DNA of 39,179 nt from Blastocatellia bacterium (GTDB taxonomy: Bacteria > Acidobacteriota > Blastocatellia > UBA7656), in assembly GCA_035275065.1 (NCBI GenBank), contig DATENM010000033.1, forward strand, positions 1 through 39,179, in the 5' to 3' direction. Under the pieces are notes generated by a model. The model was not told the DNA's origin and did no database searches. It saw only the letters and a program-made list of their open reading frames with translations. Positions 1 to 6,432 of the stretch are shown here, one piece after another; within the stretch, counting starts at the first letter, position 1, and each line of letters starts with the position of its first letter. The translations under genes were made by a program, and so were the position numbers.

Positions 1-1185
1 GCCGCCGTAAACCGTGCGCCCGGTGTCGGTCTTCTTCTCTTCGGTGTGCTGCACGGCTTCTTTGTCGCCGCGCTTCAGGTAGTAATCGTAAAACGAGCGC
101 CCGCTGTAATCGCGCTGAATCAAGCGCCCGCTCGGCGTGTAGAAGTGGCCCGTGGTCAGCGTCAATCCCGACCCATCGCGCAACGGGAAGACGCTCTGCA
201 CCAGCCCTTTGCCGAAGCTGTTCTCGCCGACCAGCACGGCGCGGTCATGGTCTTGCAAAGCGCCGGCGAGAATTTCCGCCGCCGACGCCGAGCCGCGATT
301 AATCAGCACGACGATGGGAAGGTCGAGCGGGTTGGGGTTGTTCGCCTTGTAGACGCGCTCGGGAAAAACTGCCGGCCGGCCGCGCATCGTCACGATCTTC
401 TGATCGCGGTAGAGGAAGAGGTTGGCGATCTTCTGCGCCTGATCGACGAGGCCGCCGCGGTTGCCGCGCAGGTCAAGCACCAGCGAGGTCATGCCCTGGC
501 GCTGCAATTCGTTGAGCGCATCAACAATCTCTTTATAGCTCGTCGTATTGAAGCCGCGATCAAAGTTGATGTAGCCGACGCCGTTCGGCGCGAGATAGTA
601 ATTCGACACCGACGGCAGCGGCACGGCCTCGCGAACGAATTTGAACTCGACGGGCTGGGCCGCGCCGGCGCGCCGCACCTTGACGGTGACCGGCGTGCCT
701 TCGGGGCCGATCAGCTTGCTCGACACCTGCGTCGAAGACCAGCCTTCGGTGGCCTCGCCGTTAATCTCGATGATCTGGTCGCCGTAACGGATGCCGCCGC
801 GCTGCGCCGGCGTGCCGTCGAACGGCGACATGATGTAGACCTTTTCGTTACGCTGCGCGATGGTCGAGCCGATGCCGTAATAGCGGCTGCTCTGATCGTT
901 CTGGAAGCTCTCCCACTCCTTGCGATCAAAATAGCTCGAATGCGGGTCGAGGGTGCGCAGCATGCCCAGGACGGAAGCCTTGGTCAGCTTGTCGTAATCG
1001 ACCGTGCCGGCATAATTGTCTTTGGCTTTTAGCACCGCCTCGGCGAAATCCTCGGCGATCTTTTTGCGCATCGCCGTGTCGTCTTCGCTCTGGCCGACGA
1101 ACCGTTGTGCCGGGTGGGCGCCGGCGAAAGTTAGGGGAAGGATCAGCGCGAACAACAGCAACCAGTAACGCTTCGTGTATTTCAT
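1..1185 (-). CDS. S41 family C-terminal processing peptidase (partial, C-terminus beyond left edge)
   Basis: A serine protease of the CtpA/Prc family, expected to act in the periplasm and trim the C-termini of envelope proteins. The ATG at 1185 begins a 395-codon open frame that runs off the window. A signal peptide (MKYTKRYWLLLFALILP, then a small-residue region) is followed by an N-terminal helical region, a PDZ domain with the RYGDQIIEINGE motif, and the S41 catalytic core. The Ser-Lys dyad is visible: Ser301 in GSASAAE and Lys326 in NSFGKGLVQS. The 25-residue spacing equals that of E. coli Prc (430/455). Only the end of the catalytic domain and the C-terminal tail are missing. It is the last visible gene after the sigma/anti-sigma operon on the same strand, but a 215-base gap with a long hairpin separates them, so it is probably a separate transcription unit. 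The family call is secure; the substrate is unknown. Confidence 0.93.
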   Translation of the reverse strand, partial: MKYTKRYWLLLFALILPLTFAGAHPAQRFVGQSEDDTAMRKKIAEDFAEAVLKAKDNYAGTVDYDKLTKASVLGMLRTLDPHSSYFDRKEWESFQNDQSSRYYGIGSTIAQRNEKVYIMSPFDGTPAQRGGIRYGDQIIEINGEATEGWSSTQVSSKLIGPEGTPVTVKVRRAGAAQPVEFKFVREAVPLPSVSNYYLAPNGVGYINFDRGFNTTSYKEIVDALNELQRQGMTSLVLDLRGNRGGLVDQAQKIANLFLYRDQKIVTMRGRPAVFPERVYKANNPNPLDLPIVVLINRGSASAAEILAGALQDHDRAVLVGENSFGKGLVQSVFPLRDGSGLTLTTGHFYTPSGRLIQRDYSGRSFYDYYLKRGDKEAVQHTEEKKTDTGRTVYGG

Positions 1186-1321
1186 GTACGGCCTGCTTCT
1201 CTACCTTGCTTGATTGACCACCGAGCCGCCGTCACTTGCGCGGATGCCACGCGCACGGCTCGAAATGTCTTCAATAAAATTCTACCGGATGCGTCGGCGC
1301 AAAACAACCGAAGCTTTTTTG

Positions 1322-1391
1322 AACCGCCAAGACGCCAAGACCGCCAGGAAGAGCCTTGTGCCCTCTTGGCGGTCTTGGCGTCTTGGCGGTT
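1322..1391. repeat. Long perfect intergenic palindrome built of 8-9 base direct repeats
   Basis: Two arms of 25 bases (1322-1346 and 1367-1391) are perfect reverse complements around a 20-base loop. Each arm is made of short direct repeats of CGCCAAGA type, so it is both tandem and inverted. It lies just after the stop of the secretin-like gene (minus strand) and before the peptidase gene. It would form a very stable hairpin in the minus-strand transcript and could end or protect that message. No clean U-run follows, so a classic terminator is not proven. The rest of the 1186-1400 gap shows nothing I can name. Confidence 0.85.
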
Positions 1392-1400
1392 GATCTTCCG

Positions 1401-2237
1401 CTACTTGTTCTGAAACTTGGCCGAGACCACAACGATCAGCCCTTTGTCTCCCATTGTCGTAGTGCCGACAACAACCTTCTCGCCTTCACGCACCGTCACC
1501 GGGGTTTCAAACCCGACATCCTGATATTGAATCTGCTGTTGCGTCGGCCCGCCCACGTTCAGTGGAATGCGCAGGTGAAAACGGAACGAACCGATGTTGA
1601 CGCTCTGCGGCAACGCCTCGGCGTTCACGCGGAGCGGACTCAGGTTGTAGTTGAAGAAGATCGGATTGCCGAGCGGCGTGGTGACATTGAACAGCTTGCT
1701 TTCGGCAACTCCGTTATTCGAAACGCCGCTGCCGCTCGCCGTCGCGTGGTGCACGGCAGACGCCATAACGCCGTAACTTTTGTACTTCAACGTTCCTTGC
1801 ATCTGCTTGATAACGTCGGTCAGTTCGGCGGGAAAGTCTTCGCCCGTCGTCCCCGTGTTCCCGGCAATCAGAATATGGACATGAAACTCGATATCTGGTG
1901 ACGGCGGGCGCGTCGGTTGTGGCATGTCGAGCCGCTTTATCGCCTCTTCGATTGCGGCAATATTCTCAGGAAAGTCGCGAACGCTGAGCGTCTTCAGTGC
2001 TTCGCTCGCGTAGATCGTCGCGCCTTTGAAGCCGCTCCCCAGCGGGCGGAGCGCGCCAATCAGTTCGCCGGGTTCGCGGTTCTTCAGCTCAAATACTTTC
2101 GATTTAAAGCCCTTCTCCTGGACATAGTCAGGCTCTTTCGCCGCCGGCGCGGCCTGCGGTTGCTGCGCGGCGACGGCGGACGCCAGCATCAGCGTAAGGA
2201 CAAGTGTGGCTGTCAGTCTGTTGTTAATGGCAAACAT
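1401..2237 (-). CDS. Exported secretin N-domain-like protein
   Basis: This 278-residue protein has a signal peptide with a likely cut after AVA (near residue 24). Residues of about 45-105 contain the pattern ELIGALRPLGSG followed by LKTLSVRDFPENIAAIEEAI. That pattern is typical of the small N1/NolW-type ring-building domains of secretins, the outer-membrane pores of type II, III and IV systems. The C-terminus (TPVTVREGEKVVVGTT) also resembles secretin-like beta segments, but at 278 residues there is no room for a full secretin barrel. A strong Shine-Dalgarno (AGGAGG, 4 bases before ATG) overlaps the TAG stop of the anti-sigma gene, so the two are translationally coupled. It is probably a periplasmic partner or output of the sigma/anti-sigma pair. 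The function is inferred from fold motifs only. Confidence 0.75.
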   Translation of the reverse strand: MFAINNRLTATLVLTLMLASAVAAQQPQAAPAAKEPDYVQEKGFKSKVFELKNREPGELIGALRPLGSGFKGATIYASEALKTLSVRDFPENIAAIEEAIKRLDMPQPTRPPSPDIEFHVHILIAGNTGTTGEDFPAELTDVIKQMQGTLKYKSYGVMASAVHHATASGSGVSNNGVAESKLFNVTTPLGNPIFFNYNLSPLRVNAEALPQSVNIGSFRFHLRIPLNVGGPTQQQIQYQDVGFETPVTVREGEKVVVGTTTMGDKGLIVVVSAKFQNK

Positions 2238-2245
2238 AATTCCTC

Positions 2246-2989
2246 CTAAAGGGTTTCGCCCATCGGGTTCGGCGTCTCGGCATCGGTCGGCTTCGGCGCG
2301 AACCAGATGATTCGGATGTTCGGGTCTGCGGTCTGAATTTCGATGCGTAACATATCCGCGCTCTTGCTCGCGTCACTGCCGTCGAGCTTCGGCGCGGCGG
2401 GCACGGTATCAGGCGGATGCGCGGCGATCAGATGCTCTTGCGGCTTTACAGCGCGCCCGGCGACACGGCTTGTATGTCGGACAACCAAAGACGCACCGCG
2501 ATGTGGCGTCCGTGGCCCGGATTGAATCGTCGCCTGTTTGCCGTCTGGCTCCGGGTTGCCGCTTTCTGGTTTCTTCTCGACTGCTGGCTGCGGCTGAGTG
2601 ATGGCTTGCTGCTCTTTCTGCGGGCTGACGCGCGACCGGCCCGCTAAGAAGAAAACCAGGACGGCGGCAAAGATCAGCAGCAAGGCGGCGGTCGCGGCCA
2701 CCAGGCGGCGCGGCGCAAGCCACTGCCGCAAACCTTCAGCGAAAGGGGGCGCGGCCTCGCGCGCCGCAAGCTCGCGCATCACGCCGGCGCGAATCGTGTC
2801 AACGAATGCCTCGTCGAAATCGGGCGATTCGGCGGCGCGCAGCCACGCCTGGCTGGCTTCGTACTCACTGACCAGCCCGCGACACACTTCGCAACTCTCG
2901 ATGTGCGACCGCACATCGCTTGCGCCGGGCTCGCCGAGATCGCCTTCGACATAAAGCGGGATCAATTCTTCAATGCGCCTGCAATTCAT
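2246..2989 (-). CDS. Anti-sigma factor with N-terminal zinc finger and one membrane helix
   Basis: This is a membrane-anchored anti-sigma factor expected to bind and hold the ECF sigma factor encoded immediately upstream. The N-terminus (MNCRRIEELIPLYVEGDLGE) and the motif SHIESCEVC, giving Cys, His-x3-Cys-x2-Cys ligands, are those of the zf-HC2/ZAS domain. A single hydrophobic helix (LLLIFAAVLVFFLAG, near residue 105) crosses the inner membrane. It is followed by a Pro/Gln-rich region of about 120 residues outside. I chose ATG 2989 because an AGGTGA site lies 5 bases upstream. A GTG at 2998 overlapping the sigma stop is a possible alternative. The gene is in an operon with sigma before it and the exported secretin-like gene after it. 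Release may involve an envelope signal; nothing in the sequence shows what it is. Confidence 0.88.
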   Translation of the reverse strand: MNCRRIEELIPLYVEGDLGEPGASDVRSHIESCEVCRGLVSEYEASQAWLRAAESPDFDEAFVDTIRAGVMRELAAREAAPPFAEGLRQWLAPRRLVAATAALLLIFAAVLVFFLAGRSRVSPQKEQQAITQPQPAVEKKPESGNPEPDGKQATIQSGPRTPHRGASLVVRHTSRVAGRAVKPQEHLIAAHPPDTVPAAPKLDGSDASKSADMLRIEIQTADPNIRIIWFAPKPTDAETPNPMGETL

Positions 2990-2994
2990 CTCTC

Positions 2995-3636
2995 TCACCT
3001 GCGTGCGCGCCTCAGTAGGCGCTCGTGAAACTGCTTAATCTTTGCCCGCGCCGCGCTCACCTGTGAGCGCACCGTCGCTGCCGTCGTTCCCAGAATGCGG
3101 GCGACTTCTTCAGTCGGCAGCCCTTCCAGATCGCGCAGCACCAGCGCGGCGCGCTCCTTGCGGGTCAGCGTCGCGAGCGCGTCTGCGACCATGCGGCGCT
3201 GCTCTGAGCGGATCGCTTCGGCTTCGAGGTTTTCGCTGCTCGCCGCCGCGTCCAGGCCGCCCGCTTCGCGCTCGTCTTCAAACGACGTGAAGGCGACCTG
3301 ACTGCGCTTGCGGCCGGCGTCGCGGCAGACGTTGACCGTGATGCGGTAAATCCAGCCCGCGAAATCCTGATCGGCTTTGAAGCTGCCCAGGTACTTGAAG
3401 GCCCGTAAGAAGACTTCCTGCGCCGCATCCCTGGCGTCGTCTTCGTTGCCGAGCATGCGCCAGGCGGTCGCCAGCACCTTGCGCTGGTAGCGAATAACAA
3501 TCTGCTCGAAGGCGGCGGCGTTGCCCGAGCGAGCGCGCTCGATAAGCGCGGCGAAGGCGGCATCGGTCGGCGTCGCCGCTTCGCCGAATCTAAAGCTATC
3601 CGTCATCAAAGTGATCTCAGCAACCTCGCTCGCCAT
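2995..3636 (-). CDS. ECF-type RNA polymerase sigma factor (RpoE-like)
   Basis: This is a group 4 sigma factor that directs RNA polymerase to a small regulon. Region 2 is seen as FEQIVIRYQRKVLATAWRML followed by DARDAAQEVFLRAFKYLGSF and FAGWIYRITVNVCRDAGRKR. Region 4 is seen as LTRKERAALVLRDLEGLPTEEVA, then ILGTTAATVRSQVSAARAK, a helix-turn-helix that reads the -35 box. The length of about 213 residues is normal for the family. The start is uncertain: GTG 3666, ATG 3636 and ATG 3606 are all in frame; I chose ATG 3636, which has a GAGGAAG stretch upstream. Its 3' end abuts the anti-sigma gene, the usual pairing that allows the sigma factor to be held inactive. The inter-domain linker is rich in Ala/Glu. 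Confidence 0.93.
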   Translation of the reverse strand: MASEVAEITLMTDSFRFGEAATPTDAAFAALIERARSGNAAAFEQIVIRYQRKVLATAWRMLGNEDDARDAAQEVFLRAFKYLGSFKADQDFAGWIYRITVNVCRDAGRKRSQVAFTSFEDEREAGGLDAAASSENLEAEAIRSEQRRMVADALATLTRKERAALVLRDLEGLPTEEVARILGTTAATVRSQVSAARAKIKQFHERLLRRARR

Positions 3637-3715
3637 CGCCGGTCTTCCTCTTCCCTCACTAACCACTACCTGCCTTTGCGCCAGAGCGTTGAAAGAAATC
3701 TCGCCGCCCGCAAAT

Positions 3716-3747
3716 TAAAAAGCCTCCGCGTCATCAAACGCAGAGGC
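3716..3747 (-). terminator. Rho-independent terminator of rpiB
   Basis: A 9-base stem (3739-3747 with 3722-3730; read on the minus strand as GCCTCTGCG and CGCGGAGGC) has an 8-base loop and is followed on the minus strand by TTTTT. It sits about 40 bases after the rpiB stop at 3788. One internal position is a G-U pair in RNA. It separates rpiB from the downstream sigma-factor operon. Confidence 0.85.
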
Positions 3748-3787
3748 CGGGGTGCCGTTCTTTAATTACTCCGGTTTCGACGCGGGC

Positions 3788-4414
3788 TTATTTCATGTAT
3801 TCGCGCTCGATGGCGTCAATTTTGGCGACGCGGCGGCGGTGGCGGTCTTCGGTCAAATCGGTCGCCAGCCAGGCGGTGACGATTTCGCGCATCACTTCGT
3901 TGCTAATCAGCTTGCCGCCGAGCGTCAGCACATTGGCGCCATTATGCTCGCGGCTATTGCGCGCCGTCGCCGCATCGTAGCACATCGCGGCGCGCACGCC
4001 CGGCACCTTGTTGGCGGCCATGCACGAGCCGATGCCCGCGCCATCTATAACGATGCCGAGGTCGCAGGTGCCGCGCGCCACGGCTCGCGCCACAGCGTGC
4101 GCGTAATCCGGGTAATCCACCGCCTCTGTCGAGTGTGTGCCCAAATCTTGAACGTCGTGGCCGAGATCGGCAAGCAGCCGCTTCAGGGTTTCTTTCATCT
4201 CAAAGCCGCCGTGATCGGCACCGAGCGCGATTCGCTTGCGGTTGGCTGAGCGGCGGCGGACACGCTCAAGCAGGATGCCGCGATCTTTGATGGCGTCTTC
4301 GGCAAGCGGCGTCAGGCGAGCGTTTTCGTCTACACGCAAGGTGTCGCCGCGGCTGGCGCCGTGCAGCTCGCTTTCGGTGATGACCGGTTTGCCTCTTTCG
4401 TCTATGGTTGCCAT
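3788..4414 (-). CDS. rpiB: Ribose-5-phosphate isomerase B family protein with N-terminal extension
   Basis: RpiB interconverts ribose 5-phosphate and ribulose 5-phosphate in the cytoplasm (pentose phosphate pathway). Residues of about 60-208 match the RpiB/LacAB fold: ALGADHGGFEMKE at the start, AANKVPGVRAAMCYD in the middle, and SREHNGANVLTLGGK with the conserved HN-ANVL. Two points are odd. First, an extra N-terminal segment of about 58 residues (VITESELHGASRGDTLRV, then LTPLAEDAIKDRGI) precedes the fold; usual RpiB proteins are about 150 residues. Second, the loop that in E. coli RpiB carries the catalytic Cys (ICGTG) reads VIDGAGIGSCMAANK here, with Asp at the Cys position and a Cys six residues later. 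Either the chemistry uses another base or the substrate is a different sugar phosphate. It is transcribed alone and ends in a clear terminator. Confidence 0.85.
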   Translation of the reverse strand: MATIDERGKPVITESELHGASRGDTLRVDENARLTPLAEDAIKDRGILLERVRRRSANRKRIALGADHGGFEMKETLKRLLADLGHDVQDLGTHSTEAVDYPDYAHAVARAVARGTCDLGIVIDGAGIGSCMAANKVPGVRAAMCYDAATARNSREHNGANVLTLGGKLISNEVMREIVTAWLATDLTEDRHRRRVAKIDAIEREYMK

Positions 4415-4433
4415 CGGCGTAGGGATTCTAAGG

Positions 4434-4460
4434 GTGACGAGTGACGAGTGACAAGTGACC
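4434..4460. repeat. Heptad tandem repeat, single arm (GTGACGA/GTGACAA type)
   Basis: Three full 7-base units and one partial unit (GTGACGA, GTGACGA, GTGACAA, GTGACC) lie between the divergent rpiB and pspA genes. Unlike the other copies in the window, no inverted partner arm is seen nearby. The rest of this 267-base gap holds a small GGCGG/CCGCC hairpin (4622-4635) and the pspA ribosome-binding site; no convincing promoter was found. Confidence 0.8.
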
Positions 4461-4681
4461 AGACGGCGGAATTCCGTATCCCGGCCTGCCGCGGCTTAAA
4501 AAGAGGGTTGCGGCAAACAGGGTGAACAGATTAAATTTTCGCGGCGTTACTGTTATGGTAGACTTAGTTGCGAGAATGAAAACGCCTCGCCCCGCGCGCC
4601 TTGGTTGAGTGATGAATTATTGGCGGTGAGCCGCCCGGCAGGGACGCCCAGGTTAAGAGGACTTGCGAAATTGGAGGGCAA

Positions 4682-5428
4682 ATGTGGAGTCGAATTAAGC
4701 GGCTTTTCCGTTCCGTCTTTGGGGGCATGATCGAGAGCGCCGAAGACCCCGAATTGATCCTCAAACAGGTCATCCGCGACATGAATGACAAGGTGCCGCA
4801 AATGCGCGAGAACGTCGTGCAGGTGATGGCTACCGAGAAGAAGCTCCAGAAGGAAGTCGAGATTCTGACGCGCGAAATCACCCAGGCCGACTACAAAGTC
4901 AAGGCAGCGATCAAGCAGGGGCAAGACGACGTAGCCAAGCTTTACATCGCCCAGATGCAGGAGAAGCAGACCGCCCTCGACCGCTCAACGTCGCAACTTG
5001 AATCGGCTAAAGTCGCCGCCGTGCAGGCGAGGAAATTCCTCGACAACTACATCATCCAGGTGAAGAAACGCGCCGCCGAAGCGCAACAACTGGTCAACGA
5101 AGCGCGCGCCGCCAAGATGCAGGAGCAGTTGTCGCAGGCCATGGCGAGTTTTCAGGTTGGCGACGATTCGAACACCTTTGAAGAGATGCGCGAGCGCATT
5201 CAGCGGCGCTCGGCGGCTGCCGAAGCGCGCATGGATTTAGCCACCGGCGGCATCGAGAATCAGATTCAAGACATCGAACGCGAGTCGTTGAATCTGCAAG
5301 TCGAAGACACCCTCGCGGCTTACAAGCGGCAGATGGGCCTGGGCGAGCCGGCCGCGCCGCCGCGCGTCGAACGCGAGCCGGCTGAGAAATCGCTCGGCCC
5401 CGCGGACCGCGCCAAGGCATCGGAATAA
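4682..5428 (+). CDS. pspA: PspA/Vipp1 (IM30) family ESCRT-III-like membrane protein
   Basis: PspA/Vipp1 proteins polymerise on the inner membrane and reshape or stabilise it; the family is now placed in the ESCRT-III superfamily. The 248-residue product opens with the amphipathic membrane-binding helix (MWSRIKRLFRSVFGGMIESA) and the family motif EDPELILKQVIRDMNDKVPQ. It then continues as long charged coiled-coil helices (residues of about 30-225). The length is close to bacterial PspA, with a short Pro/Glu-rich tail after GLGEPAAPP. A GGAGG site 5 bases before ATG 4682 fixes the start. It is followed on the same strand by a membrane coiled-coil gene and an AAA+ ATPase gene, separated by heptad-repeat hairpins. 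No PspF or sigma-54 site was recognised upstream, so control differs from the enterobacterial psp system. Confidence 0.93.
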   Translation: MWSRIKRLFRSVFGGMIESAEDPELILKQVIRDMNDKVPQMRENVVQVMATEKKLQKEVEILTREITQADYKVKAAIKQGQDDVAKLYIAQMQEKQTALDRSTSQLESAKVAAVQARKFLDNYIIQVKKRAAEAQQLVNEARAAKMQEQLSQAMASFQVGDDSNTFEEMRERIQRRSAAAEARMDLATGGIENQIQDIERESLNLQVEDTLAAYKRQMGLGEPAAPPRVEREPAEKSLGPADRAKASE

Positions 5429-5432
5429 ACCA

Positions 5433-5507
5433 GTGATGAGTGATGAGTGATGAGTGATGAGCAAAGTCAGGATTTCAACTCGTCACTCGTCACTCATCAC
5501 TCGTCAC
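5433..5507. repeat. Inverted heptad-repeat element between pspA and the membrane gene
   Basis: Four GTGATGA units (5433-5460) face four TCRTCAC units (5480-5507) across a 19-base loop. Three of the right-arm units are TCGTCAC, so the pairing uses U-G wobbles in plus-strand RNA but A-C mismatches in the minus-strand transcript. The hairpin is therefore better formed in the pspA-direction transcript. It fills almost the whole gap between the pspA stop and the next ATG. Confidence 0.9.
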
Positions 5508-5517
5508 TCAAAAGCTT

Positions 5518-6369
5518 ATGTCTGAAAAACCCAGCTATGTGAAGGAAGCCGCCAAAGAGCCGATGAACATCTGGGCCATCGTGCTGCTGTTGGCGCTGGC
5601 CGTGTTCGCCGCTACCAACCCCGGCTTGCTCGGCACGCTGATGCTTTACTGGATACTGGCCGCCGGTGGCGTCGCCGAACTCCTCTACCTGACGACGCTG
5701 CCTAACCTCTCGTCGTACCGCCGCGCCGTTGATCGCCGCTATCGCCAGAAAGAGCTGGCCGACCGCTCGCGCCGCCGCGAAGAGATGATCCGGCAATTCG
5801 ACCCGCGCGAGCGCGAAGCCGTCGAGTACCTGCGCTGGATGAAGAATCAGATTTATCAGAACTATCAGAAGTTCACCAAGCTCACAGACCTGCCCGACCA
5901 GATTCAGACGCTCGACCTGTTGTGGGAGCGCTACGTTGATTTCCTCGACACCTATCGCCGGCGCAAGCAGCATATGCGCTCGATCAACCGACAGACGATT
6001 CAGAACCAGATGAATCAAGCGCAGCGCGCCATCGAGACCGCGCCCGACGACGACACGGCGCGGCTCTATCATCAGCACCTCGAATTCCTGCAAAAGCGCC
6101 TGAAGACCTATGACGACATCGAGCGCTCGATGAAGCGCGTCGAAGCGCAATTGCAATCCATCGAAAGTTTCTTCGGTCTGGTCAACGATCAAGTGATTAC
6201 CATGCCGACGCCGGACAGCATCTCGTCGCTCGACTTCGATTCGCTGCTCTCGTCTATCGAGCTGACGCGCGAGATTTTGGATGAAACCGCGCCGGTGCTG
6301 AGCGCCTGGGACGCTTCGGATCGCGCCTCTTCGCCGCCCGTGCGTCCGCCCATAGCCCAACGCCAGTGA
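5518..6369 (+). CDS. Membrane-anchored coiled-coil protein of the pspA cluster, unknown function
   Basis: I do not recognise a named family. The 283-residue product starts with about 13 polar residues, then two adjacent hydrophobic helices (IWAIVLLLALAVFAA near 14-30, and LMLYWILAAGGVAELLYL near 40-58). The rest is soluble and helical, rich in Arg, Gln and Glu (YRQKELADRSRRREEMIRQF and similar). It looks like a hairpin membrane anchor carrying a long cytoplasmic coiled coil, suited to binding the PspA polymer or the downstream ATPase. No clear Shine-Dalgarno precedes ATG 5518; the heptad hairpin ends 10 bases before it. Its TGA stop (6367-6369) lies inside the next heptad element. The role in membrane stress or remodelling is inferred from context only. 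Confidence 0.8.
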   Translation: MSEKPSYVKEAAKEPMNIWAIVLLLALAVFAATNPGLLGTLMLYWILAAGGVAELLYLTTLPNLSSYRRAVDRRYRQKELADRSRRREEMIRQFDPREREAVEYLRWMKNQIYQNYQKFTKLTDLPDQIQTLDLLWERYVDFLDTYRRRKQHMRSINRQTIQNQMNQAQRAIETAPDDDTARLYHQHLEFLQKRLKTYDDIERSMKRVEAQLQSIESFFGLVNDQVITMPTPDSISSLDFDSLLSSIELTREILDETAPVLSAWDASDRASSPPVRPPIAQRQ

Positions 6370-6426
6370 TGAGTGATGAGTTGAATTCCCGGCTTTACTC
6401 ATCACTCATCACTCATCACTCATCAC
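6366..6426. repeat. Inverted heptad-repeat element between the membrane gene and the AAA+ gene
   Basis: Two GTGATGA units (6366-6379) face four TCATCAC units (6399-6426). The left arm contains the stop codon of the membrane gene, and the right arm ends 6 bases before the AAA+ start codon. It is the same family as 5433-5507 but with perfect units and unequal arms. Confidence 0.9.
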
Positions 6427-6432
6427 TTCTCT

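Noticed and set aside
46..1032. Open frame of 328 codons opposite the S41 peptidase
   Set aside because: The minus strand carries an intact catalytic dyad and PDZ motif; the plus frame is its shadow.
4508..4537. Possible sigma-70 promoter for pspA (TTGCGG, 18 bases, TAAATT)
   Set aside because: Only 3 of 6 and 4 of 6 matches to the consensus; too weak to list as a feature.
4461..4681. Possible sigma-54 promoter upstream of pspA, as in enterobacteria
   Set aside because: No GG and GC pair with the required spacing was found, and no pspF gene is present.
5433..5507. Possible CRISPR-like array
   Set aside because: Units are 7 bases with no spacers and no cas genes; it is a short tandem inverted repeat.
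5497..6405. Open frame of 302 codons on the minus strand opposite the membrane coiled-coil gene
   Set aside because: It overlaps heptad repeats at both ends and has no recognisable domain; the plus frame has clear membrane helices and fits the cluster.
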